This document shows, piece by piece, positions 52,682 to 60,414 of a stretch of 60,414 bases of DNA. The notes below the pieces were generated by a model. The model was not told where the DNA came from. It did no database searches and saw nothing but the letters and a program-made list of their open reading frames with translations. Source of the DNA: JBKCUK01 sp046318415 (lineage in GTDB: Bacteria > Pseudomonadota > Alphaproteobacteria > Caedimonadales > Caedimonadaceae); assembly GCA_046318415.1 (NCBI GenBank), contig JBKCUK010000014.1, positions 1 to 60,414 of the forward strand, read 5' to 3'. Numbering within the stretch: the stretch's first letter is position 1; every line of letters starts with the position of its first letter. The position numbers and the translations under genes were made by a program.

Positions 52682-54895
52682 TCACCGCCTTTTTCTCCCT
52701 TTGTTCTTGTGCGTTTTTTGAGGTTTGTGTGGTGCTTCGCTTGTTGGCGCAGGGGCGAACTGTAAGCCGCCCGTCAACACGTCAGCTTGCTGCAAAATGA
52801 CCTCAAGACGATCACCTAAGGCATAAACCTTTTTTGTGCGCCGCCCCACCAAGCGTTGGTGGGCTTCATCAAAGACAAAGTAGTCGGTGCCCAAAAGACG
52901 CATGGGGATCAAGCCCTCGGCACCATTATCCAGAATACGAACAAATAAACCAAAGCTGGCAACGCCGGTGACCCGTGCAGTGAACGTCTCACCCACATGG
53001 GTTGCAAGATAGGCGGAAACATAGCGGGCTATGGTCTCGCGCTCGGCGGCTGCCGCTTGGCGTTCGGTCTGCGAGATGTGTTGTGCCATCTCTTCAAACC
53101 CTTGCTGGCTGTAGTGAAAATCACTCTCGGTGTCTAATTTAAGGGCTTTGATCAGGGCGCGGTGTACCAGAAGGTCCGCATAACGTCGAATGGGTGAGGT
53201 AAAGTGCGCATACTGGCTAAGGCTGAGGCCAAAGTGGCCAATATTTTCCGGGCTGTAGACGGCTTGGGCTTGGGTGCGCAGGACCAAATCATTAACTGCA
53301 GCCTCAAAAGGCGTGTCCTTTGCTTTGCCCAAGATATGGTTAAAGTTCTTCGGCCGCATGATTTGGCCTTTGGGCAGGATAATATCGCACCCCTTCAAAA
53401 ATTCGCGAAGGGCATCCACTTTTTCCGGGCTGGGTTGGTCATGCACCCGGTACATGCACAATTCTTTTTTCTCAGTTAGCGCCGTGGCAGCCGCAACGTT
53501 GGCAAGGATCATAAATTCCTCAACCAATTGGTGACTGTCATAGCGAGGCCGAGGCTCGATCTTGGTAATTTCACCCTGATCATTCAGGTAGATGCGCTCT
53601 TCCGGTAGGTCGAGCTCAAGGGTGCCGCGCTTAACCCGTGCGGCTTTCAAAAGGTCATAGGCCTTGTAAAGATGGCGAATGGCAGTCTCAAGACCTTCTG
53701 GAAACGCCTCATTCCCCTCAATCATGGCTTGGATGCGACGGTAGGTCAGGCGTGCCGCCGACTTCATCAGACCACGCACGAACTTATAGCGTTGCAATTG
53801 ACCTTTGCCATCAATCCACAGGTGAACCGCCATGGTGGCGCGCTCCTCATGGGGATTGAGGGAGCACAAGCCGTTGGAAAGGACCTCAGGCAGCATGGGA
53901 ATGACGCGGTCGGGGAAGTAAACCGAATTGCCTCGGGTAAAAGCCTCGCGGTCAAGAGCATCGTTTTGTTTCACATAATGGCTGACGTCCGCAATGGCGA
54001 CCACCAGATGCCAACCATCGGGGTGATCCGGATTTGGTTCGGCAAACACCGCATCGTCAAAGTCGCGGGCATCTTCATCATCAATGGTTACCAGGGGAAT
54101 ATCCCGCAAATCGGCGCGCTGTCCAAGTACAGGGACCTGGCCCTTTTCCGCGATCTTTACGGCGGCTTGACTGAATTCATGGGGGAGATCATAGGTATGG
54201 ATCGCGATGAGGCTCAGACTCTTAGGCTCTTGGATCGAGCCCAGAATCTCAACAACTTTTGCACTCCCATCGCCATTTCGAGGAGAAGAGGTGGGGACAG
54301 CCGCAACGATATCCTGATCTTTGGCTGAGAGGGTGTGTTCCGCCTCGATCCTGTAGATGCCTCGCATCTTCCGGTCCGTGGATTGGACCGTGCCGCCCTC
54401 CTGGGCATTCGCCATAAAAATGCCAATAATGCGGGCAGCTTCACCCTCTACCTTGCGCACAAACGTACCACTGAGACGTCCTTTGCCGGGCCGCAATTTA
54501 ATAACGGCAAAGTCACCCACCTCGAGTGGAAATTTGCGCGCCCGTTTGCGCTCAGCGGGGTGCAGCGAGACAGAAATGATGGGCGGCTCTTTCCCCCCGT
54601 CCCACTGGCTGGGGTGGGCGGAGGCATAGCCTTTGTCATTGACGGCAATAATCTTAACGTGCACGTATTCGGCATGACCGGGGCGGGTGTATTTTTTTGC
54701 CCGTTCATGGATAGCCCCCTCATCGGCGAGTTCCCGCAAGGTGCGTTTCAAATAGACCCGGTCGGCGTCCTTGATATGAAAGGCGCGGGCAATCTCACGC
54801 CGGCTGAGACCCTCAGGCGTCGCCAGAATAAAATCAAGGACTTGCTGCTTGGTTGGTAGGGGCTGTTCCTCACTCGACTTTGCTTTGCTTGCCAC
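52682..54895 (-). CDS. rnr: Ribonuclease R
   Basis: This 737-residue processive 3'-5' exoribonuclease degrades structured RNA. It has an N-terminal winged-helix part, cold-shock domains, the RNB catalytic domain (DDEDARDFDDAVFAE with metal-binding Asp residues; RRYADLLVHRAL) and the S1 domain (TARVTGVASFGLFVRI), followed by a basic tail. It lies 5 bases after topA. Confidence 0.95.
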   Translation of the reverse strand: MASKAKSSEEQPLPTKQQVLDFILATPEGLSRREIARAFHIKDADRVYLKRTLRELADEGAIHERAKKYTRPGHAEYVHVKIIAVNDKGYASAHPSQWDGGKEPPIISVSLHPAERKRARKFPLEVGDFAVIKLRPGKGRLSGTFVRKVEGEAARIIGIFMANAQEGGTVQSTDRKMRGIYRIEAEHTLSAKDQDIVAAVPTSSPRNGDGSAKVVEILGSIQEPKSLSLIAIHTYDLPHEFSQAAVKIAEKGQVPVLGQRADLRDIPLVTIDDEDARDFDDAVFAEPNPDHPDGWHLVVAIADVSHYVKQNDALDREAFTRGNSVYFPDRVIPMLPEVLSNGLCSLNPHEERATMAVHLWIDGKGQLQRYKFVRGLMKSAARLTYRRIQAMIEGNEAFPEGLETAIRHLYKAYDLLKAARVKRGTLELDLPEERIYLNDQGEITKIEPRPRYDSHQLVEEFMILANVAAATALTEKKELCMYRVHDQPSPEKVDALREFLKGCDIILPKGQIMRPKNFNHILGKAKDTPFEAAVNDLVLRTQAQAVYSPENIGHFGLSLSQYAHFTSPIRRYADLLVHRALIKALKLDTESDFHYSQQGFEEMAQHISQTERQAAAAERETIARYVSAYLATHVGETFTARVTGVASFGLFVRILDNGAEGLIPMRLLGTDYFVFDEAHQRLVGRRTKKVYALGDRLEVILQQADVLTGGLQFAPAPTSEAPHKPQKTHKNKGRKRR

Positions 54896-54900
54896 GCCGT

Positions 54901-57336
54901 TTATTCCTTTTTCTTGCGGGTCGAGCTGGCTTTCGCGGTGGTCTTTTTAGCGGCCGCTTTTTTCGCCGGAGCGGCTTTTGTTTCCCGTGCGGGGGCTGCT
55001 GCTTTTTTGGCTTCTTGCTTGGCAAGCAGCTCCAGGGCGCGCTCCAAACCGACCGTCAAGACATCATCATCCTTGGTCAGCGATGCAAAAGTGCTACCAC
55101 GCTTAACGTAGGGGCCAAAGCGCCCGAGGGCCGCCGTAATGAGGTCGCCGGATTGCGGGTCCGTACCCACCGTGCGCGGCAACGCAGAAAGCTCAAGGGC
55201 CTGTGCCAAGGAGAGGGTGTTGGCATTCTGACCCCGTGGAAGAGCAACCCGTTTGGGCTTTTCTTTCCCTTTAGCCTCACCCCATTGTAGGTAAAACCCA
55301 TAGGGTCCCTTACGAACGGTAATGATCTCGCCACTGGCTGGATCAGGTCCCAAATCGCGGGTCTCAAAGGTTATGGCACTGGCAGCCAATGTGGATTGTT
55401 CATCCCCATCCGTCACAGGGCTTTCTGAGGTGAGCTTACGGGTAAAATCACACTCTGGATAATCCGAGCATCCCACAAAGGCGCCGTACTTGCCGAGACG
55501 AAGGCTTAAGGTCCCGCGGCGGCATTTGGCGCAGGTGCGCGGATCGCTGCCATCCTCATGGGGCGGGAAGATATAGGCGCGAAGATCCTCATTAAGGACG
55601 TTGATCACGTCCTGGATCTTAAGGGTCTCAGCATCTTTGGTGTTGGCCGAGAAATGCTGCCAGAAGTCATTAAGGAACTGATGCCAGTCCAGCTTACCCT
55701 CAGAGATTTCGTCCAGCTGCTCTTCCAAATTGGCGGTAAAGTCGTACTGTACGTACTTGGGGAAGTATTGTCCCAAAAATGACGTCACCAGACGACCTAA
55801 AGGGGTTGGAATAAGGCGCTTTTTTTCCAAATCCACATAGCCGCGGTCCGTCAGCGTTGACATGATGGTCGCATAGGTCGACGGACGGCCAATACCAAGC
55901 TCTTCCAAGCGTTTGACCAGGGTTGCCTCGGTAAAGCGGGCAGGGGGCTGGGTGAAATGCTGCTCGGGCGTCAGGGTGCGGGTTTCAAGGGCATCCTTTT
56001 CGGCCATGGGCGGCAGCAGCTTGCCATCCTCATCCTCGTCATCATCGCGGCCCTCTTCATAGAGCTTTAAGAAACCATCAAACGCAATGGTGGATCCGGT
56101 CGCGCGGAAAATATGTTGGTGGCTGGCCTCGCTAATATCGACGCTCACCTGATTTAACACGGCACTTTCCATTTGGCAGGCAACCGCCCGCTTCCAAATC
56201 AGCTCATAAAGGGCCAGTTGATCTTTGTCCAAGCTTGCCTTCAGCTTTTCAGGCGTCATGCGGATGTCGGTGGGGCGAATGGCTTCGTGCGCTTCTTGGG
56301 CATTTTTGGCTTTGCTTTTGTAAGCACGCGGTGCGCTCGGCACGTAGTCGGCGCCAAAATGACTGCCGATGAAATCGCGGATGCTCGATATAGCCTCTTG
56401 GGCCAGATTGACGCTGTCGGTACGCATGTAGGTGATCAAACCGGTGACTTCGCCATTCACCGCCACACCTTCATAAAGGCGCTGGGCCACTTGCATGGTC
56501 TTACGGGCACCAAAGCCCAACTTCCGCGAGGCTTCTTGTTGCAAAGTTGATGTGATGAACGGCGGCGCTGGATGACGCTTAACTTGCTTTTTTTCAACGC
56601 TTTTGACGTTGTAGGCTTTGTCCCTTAACTGGGCAAGGGCATTCTCAGCCGCCTGTTGCGAGTTAATATCAAACTTATCCAGTTTTTTTCCAGCAAGGTG
56701 GGTCAGGCGCGCCTCAAATTCCTTCGGCGTTGTACCTTTAAATTTGCCGGTGATGGACCAGTATTCCTGAGACTTAAACGCCTCGATTTCCGCCTCACGC
56801 TCGGCCACCAGGCGCAAGGCTACCGACTGCACCCGTCCTGCCGAGCGACTGCCAGGAAGCTTACGCCACAAAATCGGCGACAGGTTAAAGCCCACCAGGT
56901 AATCGAGCGAGCGTCGGGTGAGGTAGGCGGCAATCAATTCACGGTCAAGATCACGTGGATTTTGAATGGCCTCCTGCACGGCACGCTTGGTGATTTCATA
57001 GAAAACTACCCGCTTCACGTCCAAATTCTTAAGTAAACCCCGTTCCTGCAAAGCTTCCTTGACGTGCCAGGAAATGGCCTCTCCCTCACGGTCAGGGTCG
57101 GTAGCAAGATAAAGGGTGTCAGCGCCTTTAAGCATTTTGGCAATATCATTGAGATGTCGCTGGCCGCTTTCGTCCATTTCCCAAATGGCCTTGAAGCCGT
57201 TAAGGGGATCAACGGACCCATTCTTGGCGGGCAAATCACGAATATGGCCATAGGAAGCAATCACCCTAAAGTCATTGCCCAGATACTTATTGATAGTTTT
57301 CGCCTTCGCCGGCGATTCAACGACCACAACCTTCAT
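54901..57336 (-). CDS. topA: DNA topoisomerase I
   Basis: This 811-residue type IA topoisomerase relaxes negative supercoils. It has the TOPRIM domain (VVVESPAKAKTINKYLG; LATDPDREGEAISWH) and the active-site Tyr in GLITYMRTDSVNLA. A C-terminal zinc-finger motif (CAKCRRGTLSLRLGKYG...C...C) is followed by Lys/Ala-rich repeats. Confidence 0.96.
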   Translation of the reverse strand: MKVVVVESPAKAKTINKYLGNDFRVIASYGHIRDLPAKNGSVDPLNGFKAIWEMDESGQRHLNDIAKMLKGADTLYLATDPDREGEAISWHVKEALQERGLLKNLDVKRVVFYEITKRAVQEAIQNPRDLDRELIAAYLTRRSLDYLVGFNLSPILWRKLPGSRSAGRVQSVALRLVAEREAEIEAFKSQEYWSITGKFKGTTPKEFEARLTHLAGKKLDKFDINSQQAAENALAQLRDKAYNVKSVEKKQVKRHPAPPFITSTLQQEASRKLGFGARKTMQVAQRLYEGVAVNGEVTGLITYMRTDSVNLAQEAISSIRDFIGSHFGADYVPSAPRAYKSKAKNAQEAHEAIRPTDIRMTPEKLKASLDKDQLALYELIWKRAVACQMESAVLNQVSVDISEASHQHIFRATGSTIAFDGFLKLYEEGRDDDEDEDGKLLPPMAEKDALETRTLTPEQHFTQPPARFTEATLVKRLEELGIGRPSTYATIMSTLTDRGYVDLEKKRLIPTPLGRLVTSFLGQYFPKYVQYDFTANLEEQLDEISEGKLDWHQFLNDFWQHFSANTKDAETLKIQDVINVLNEDLRAYIFPPHEDGSDPRTCAKCRRGTLSLRLGKYGAFVGCSDYPECDFTRKLTSESPVTDGDEQSTLAASAITFETRDLGPDPASGEIITVRKGPYGFYLQWGEAKGKEKPKRVALPRGQNANTLSLAQALELSALPRTVGTDPQSGDLITAALGRFGPYVKRGSTFASLTKDDDVLTVGLERALELLAKQEAKKAAAPARETKAAPAKKAAAKKTTAKASSTRKKKE

Positions 57337-57391
57337 GGGGATGTGCCTACCATCCTTGTTTTTGGTTTATTCCTTTTGAGGGCTTTCACGC

Positions 57392-58516
57392 CTAAGCTAC
57401 CCTGAGGGCCACTTGATTTCCTGGCATGCGCGAGATACGCCCCGCAAGTTCTAATTCCAGCAAAATAAGCTGCACACTTGATGCTGAGAACTGACATTCT
57501 CTTAGCAAATCGTCAATAGAAATCGGCGAAGGGCTTAAAAGATTGAGAATATTCGCGCGCAGTTGATCCGAATCCATCGGGAGCGCTTCCGGTTCATGAA
57601 AGTGATCCCAAAGGGTTTCTGGCGGCCGATAGGATCCCAAACGCTCGCGCAGATGGTCGATGACATCGTTGGCAGATTCGATCAAGTGTGCGCCGTCGCG
57701 AATCAGATGATTACAGCCTTGGGCCCGGGGGTCCATGGGCGATCCCGGAACGGCAAAGACCTCACGGCCCTGCTCGTTGGCCAAGCGTGCGGTAATAAGG
57801 GACCCAGACCGCATGGCGGCCTCGACCACCACCACACCTTGGCATAGTCCTGAGATGATTCGGTTGCGACGCGGAAAGAAACCCGATTGCGGCGCTGTTC
57901 CTAGGGAATGCTCAGACACAATCAGGCCCTGAGCTCCCAGCTGCTCAAATAAGTTCTGGTGCTCGGGCGGGTAGATGATATCCACGCCGCCACCCACAAC
58001 CCCGATTGTTCCAGAAGAAAGGGCACCCTGGTGGGCGGCGCCATCAATGCCACGCGCAAGACCCGAGACCACCACATATCCTGCTTGGGAGAGTTCTTCT
58101 GCCAGCTTTTCAGCAAACCGCCTACCATTCAAACTGGCATTGCGTGCGCCCACAATGGCCACCATCGGGCGGGTGAGGAGGTCTGGATTGCCTTTACAGG
58201 ACAGTACCATAGGGGGATCGCTAATCTCAGCCAAGGGCTTGGGATAACCTTCATCGCCCCAAATAAGCAACGCGCAGTGCTGCTGGGCGTGGGCTTGAAA
58301 TTCATTTAAGCCCTGCTGTTCGCTGGCGATTTTGAGGGTGCGCCTCAGGCCACCCCGCAGAGCGAGCTCTGGCAAGGCTGCAAGGGCTGCTCTGGCTGAG
58401 CCATAGCGGGAGAGAAGCTTTTTAAAGGTGATGGGCCCCACATGTTCCGACCTGGCGAGACGAAGGCGGGCTAAGCGCTCTGCATCAATCGGTGGTAGGT
58501 CTGCGGCGTAGTTCAA
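57392..58516 (-). CDS. dprA: DNA-processing protein DprA
   Basis: This protein has about 374 residues. It loads RecA on incoming single-stranded DNA in transformation. The Rossmann-like fold shows VAIVGARNASLNGRRFAE, VSGLARGIDGAAHQGAL, and SEHSLGTAP with PRRNRIISGLCQGVVVVEA. A C-terminal winged-helix DprA_WH part is present. TTG 58516 is preferred: AAGGAG lies 7 bases before it, while GTG 58537 has none. It overlaps plsY either way. Confidence 0.9.
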   Translation of the reverse strand: MNYAADLPPIDAERLARLRLARSEHVGPITFKKLLSRYGSARAALAALPELALRGGLRRTLKIASEQQGLNEFQAHAQQHCALLIWGDEGYPKPLAEISDPPMVLSCKGNPDLLTRPMVAIVGARNASLNGRRFAEKLAEELSQAGYVVVSGLARGIDGAAHQGALSSGTIGVVGGGVDIIYPPEHQNLFEQLGAQGLIVSEHSLGTAPQSGFFPRRNRIISGLCQGVVVVEAAMRSGSLITARLANEQGREVFAVPGSPMDPRAQGCNHLIRDGAHLIESANDVIDHLRERLGSYRPPETLWDHFHEPEALPMDSDQLRANILNLLSPSPISIDDLLRECQFSASSVQLILLELELAGRISRMPGNQVALRVA

Positions 58517-59105
58517 TTTTGGACTCCTTCCCTGCACGCAGTCGCGCGATATTTTCTTTATGTTTATAGATAATGAGGGCGCTCAAAGCCAAACTCCAGG
58601 CTGCAAAATCGTGATTTTCAAAAAGCAAACCGAAAAACGGCAGGGTAAGGGCAGCCACAATGGCTGCAAGCGAGGAATAACGGGTAATAAAAGCAACCAC
58701 AAGCCAGATGCCGATGACGGCTAAGAAGGTTTTCCATGACAGGGCAATAAGGCATCCCGCAATGGTGGCAACACCTTTACCCCCCTTAAAGCCAAGCCAT
58801 ATGGGGTAGAGGTGACCCAGAAGGGCTGCAGTGGCAGCAACGAGCGAGAGCCACTCAACTTGGGGTGCAATGGAATGCGTTAGAAGAATCGCCGCCGTCG
58901 CCTTAAAGGCATCTAGGAACAAGGTCAGGATGGCCAAATCTTTACGTCCAGTGCGCAGCACATTGGTGGCCCCAATATTTCCAGAGCCAACGGTGCGGAT
59001 GTCCTGACCCCCCAAAAACTTGGTGAGGAGAAGACCAAAAGGAACGGAGCCCATGAGGTACGCACCGCCCGCCACACCTAGTATTAACAAAAGATGCTCT
59101 GGCAT
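58485..59105 (-). CDS. plsY: Acyl-phosphate glycerol-3-phosphate acyltransferase
   Basis: This 206-residue five-segment membrane enzyme makes lysophosphatidic acid from acyl-phosphate. Signature motifs: MGSVPFGLLLTK, VGSGNIGATNVLRTGRK, and FKGGKGVATIAG. The start overlaps the rlmB stop (TAATG). Confidence 0.95.
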   Translation of the reverse strand: MPEHLLLILGVAGGAYLMGSVPFGLLLTKFLGGQDIRTVGSGNIGATNVLRTGRKDLAILTLFLDAFKATAAILLTHSIAPQVEWLSLVAATAALLGHLYPIWLGFKGGKGVATIAGCLIALSWKTFLAVIGIWLVVAFITRYSSLAAIVAALTLPFFGLLFENHDFAAWSLALSALIIYKHKENIARLRAGKESKIELRRRPTTD

Positions 59106-59863
59106 TAATCAACCGCTCCTCGATTTTGCCGTTGCCACTCATAAAGACTAATGGCAGAGGCAACAGAGACATTTAATGTGGGAAAGGCAGGATTGGTAGG
59201 CAGGCGCACCAGCAAATCACAACTCTCGCGCGTCAAGCGCCTTAGGCCCGAGCCCTCTGCGCCCATCACCAGGGCGACGCGTCCCTTAAGGTCCATCTGG
59301 TCCAAATCCTTATCTCCGCGCTCATCAAGACCCATGCACCAAAACCCGGCGGCCTTGAGATCATCTAAGGCGCGATTTAGATTGACCACGCGCACAACAG
59401 GGATGTTTTCCATGGCGCCAGAGGCGGTTTTGGCGATAATTGGGTTACGACTATCGGGAGAATTGCGGTCTGGGATGATCAAAGCGCTGGCGCCAAAAGC
59501 GGCGCAGGAACGCAGAATGGCACCTAGATTGTGGGGATCGGTGACTTGATCTAAGACCATCACCAGCCGGGTCTCGGGATTTGCAAGCACTTCATCCAGC
59601 AACGGTGCCTCAAGGGGGCCGGCCTCCAAAAGAACGCCCTGATGAACAGCATCAAGTCCCAGACGTTTCTTAAAGTAATCCCGATCCTTCACCTCGGTCG
59701 GCAGGCAGGCGGGAGGCGCAAGGTTTTCCTTTGTTGCCGCATCAATCACGTACAATCGATAAAGGGGGCGGCGGCCGGAGGATAAGACTGCACGAACCGC
59801 ATGCCACCCATAAATCAGGTCGACCGGTGCATTTTTTGAAAAAGAGTTCTTTTCACGCTTCAT
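59105..59863 (-). CDS. rlmB: 23S rRNA (guanosine-2'-O-)-methyltransferase, TrmH family
   Basis: This 252-residue SPOUT methyltransferase has an N-terminal substrate-binding part (DLIYGWHAVRAVLSSGRR) and the trefoil-knot core: LVMVLDQVTDPHNLGAILRS, VALVMGAEGSGLRRL and a final LPTNPAFPTLNVSVASAISLYE shown by its ends. It fits RlmB (G2251 methylation); another TrmH-group specificity cannot be excluded. Confidence 0.9.
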   Translation of the reverse strand: MKREKNSFSKNAPVDLIYGWHAVRAVLSSGRRPLYRLYVIDAATKENLAPPACLPTEVKDRDYFKKRLGLDAVHQGVLLEAGPLEAPLLDEVLANPETRLVMVLDQVTDPHNLGAILRSCAAFGASALIIPDRNSPDSRNPIIAKTASGAMENIPVVRVVNLNRALDDLKAAGFWCMGLDERGDKDLDQMDLKGRVALVMGAEGSGLRRLTRESCDLLVRLPTNPAFPTLNVSVASAISLYEWQRQNRGAVD

Positions 59864-59951
59864 ACAATTTGTTAAAGCTCATCATCGACGGTGATTGCAA
59901 GGCCTCTTGTGAAAAAAACGTCATTTTGTTGAGTGCTTTGCTGTATGCGCA

Positions 59952-59980
59952 TTGACAACGGCGAGAAAATCTTGAATAGA
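59952..59980 (+). promoter_or_regulatory. Candidate promoter of tRNA-Tyr/tRNA-Gly/tuf
   Basis: A perfect -35 TTGACA (59952-59957) and a 17-base spacer lead to AATAGA (59975-59980), a weak -10. It lies about 40 bases before tRNA-Tyr. Confidence 0.45.
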
Positions 59981-60020
59981 TCGCCTGTGACATGTATGTG
60001 CTAAGCACTGACCTTGATAC

Positions 60021-60106
60021 GGAGGGATGGCCGAGCGGTCAAAGGCAGCAGACTGTAAATCTGCCGACGTATGTCTACGCAGGTTCGAATCCTGCTCCCT
60101 CCACCA
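60021..60106 (+). tRNA. tRNA-Tyr (GTA)
   Basis: Acceptor arms GGAGGGA (60021-60027) and TCCCTCC (60096-60102) with discriminator A and encoded CCA. It has a long class II variable arm. The anticodon loop is CTGTAAA with anticodon GTA. The T-arm contains GGTTCGAATCC. Confidence 0.95.
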
Positions 60107-60141
60107 CCTTTTTAAAAACCATAAGGTGGAACAGTTTTCGG

Positions 60142-60215
60142 GCGGGTGTAGCTTAGTGGTAAAGCTCCAGCCTTCCAAGCTGGCTATGAGGGTTCGATTC
60201 CCTTCACCCGCTCCA
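60142..60215 (+). tRNA. tRNA-Gly (TCC)
   Basis: Acceptor arms GCGGGTG (60142-60148) and CACCCGC (60205-60211), discriminator T and encoded CCA. The anticodon loop is CTTCCAA with anticodon TCC; the T-loop is GGTTCGATTCC. It lies 35 bases after tRNA-Tyr and 61 before tuf, the common tRNA-tuf arrangement. Confidence 0.95.
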
Positions 60216-60276
60216 GCACTTTTAAATGATTTTTGGGTCGTGTTCCGGGGAACAAGTATCTTAAGGGGATAAAAAG

Positions 60277-60414
60277 ATGGCTAAGGCAAAGTTTGAGCGC
60301 AATAAGCCTCACGTGAACGTAGGAACGATTGGTCACGTTGACCATGGTAAGACGACACTGACGGCAGCGATTACGAAGGTATTGGCTGAGAGTGGTGGCG
60401 CGACATTTACAGCG
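60277..60414 (+). CDS. tuf: Elongation factor Tu, 5' part
   Basis: The first 46 residues are visible; the gene continues past the window. The start MAKAKFERNKPHVNVGTIGH and the G1 motif GHVDHGKTTLTAAI are characteristic of EF-Tu. AAGGGG lies 8-13 bases before the ATG. Confidence 0.96.
   Translation, partial: MAKAKFERNKPHVNVGTIGHVDHGKTTLTAAITKVLAESGGATFTA

Overview
The window looks like the chromosome of a host-associated alphaproteobacterium. The housekeeping blocks are alphaproteobacterial in content and order: NDUFA12/MlaD/DUF2155; rimP-nusA-infB-rbfA-truB-rpsO-pnp; accB-accC; DUF2066/CDP-alcohol transferase/PerM/HdaA; and rnr-topA-dprA-plsY-rlmB next to a DivK-like gene. Several secreted proteins carry eukaryote-like features (an F-box with leucine-rich repeats, and nuclear-localisation-like basic clusters with DNA-binding helices). 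Together these suggest a symbiont or pathogen of protists, for example a Holosporales-like lineage. The lineage is an inference; no rRNA gene is present to settle it.

Layout. Positions 1-324 hold the end of an SH3-domain protein. Positions 1056-17233 hold a contact-dependent inhibition (CDI) polymorphic toxin locus: a CdiA-like protein of about 3007 residues with an endonuclease toxin tip, its immunity gene, then three orphan toxin/immunity cassettes and a decayed fourth. A conserved repeat of about 110 bases with a strong hairpin follows every immunity gene. Positions 17403-20673 hold small secreted proteins, including a tandem paralog pair (the first with a frameshifted signal peptide) and an exported protein with three helix-turn-helix units and two nuclear-localisation-like clusters. 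Positions 20727-24566 hold a dispersed repeat, an aminoglycoside nucleotidyltransferase-like gene, an esterase and the DUF2155/mlaD/NDUFA12 group.

Positions 24738-33421 hold the transcription/translation/RNA-decay operon behind a leader terminator. Next come a nitronate monooxygenase-like flavoprotein and a peroxiredoxin, then, on the minus strand, fatty-acid synthesis (accC, accB), replication control (hdaA), phospholipid synthesis, ndk, holC, pepA and a flavodoxin-like protein. A large secreted protein of unknown function, rpmG, a SemiSWEET sugar transporter and a DevBCA-like three-gene exporter follow.

Positions 50461-59863 hold a DivK-like receiver lacking its phospho-acceptor aspartate, the secreted F-box/LRR protein, rnr, topA, dprA, plsY and rlmB. 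The window closes with tRNA-Tyr, tRNA-Gly and the start of tuf on the plus strand.

The most interesting content is the modular CDI cassette array, with reading-frame fragments that appear silent unless recombined into the full-length gene, and two candidate host-targeting effectors: the helix-turn-helix/NLS protein and the F-box/LRR protein, the latter inserted in an otherwise conserved cell-cycle/RNA-metabolism gene block.
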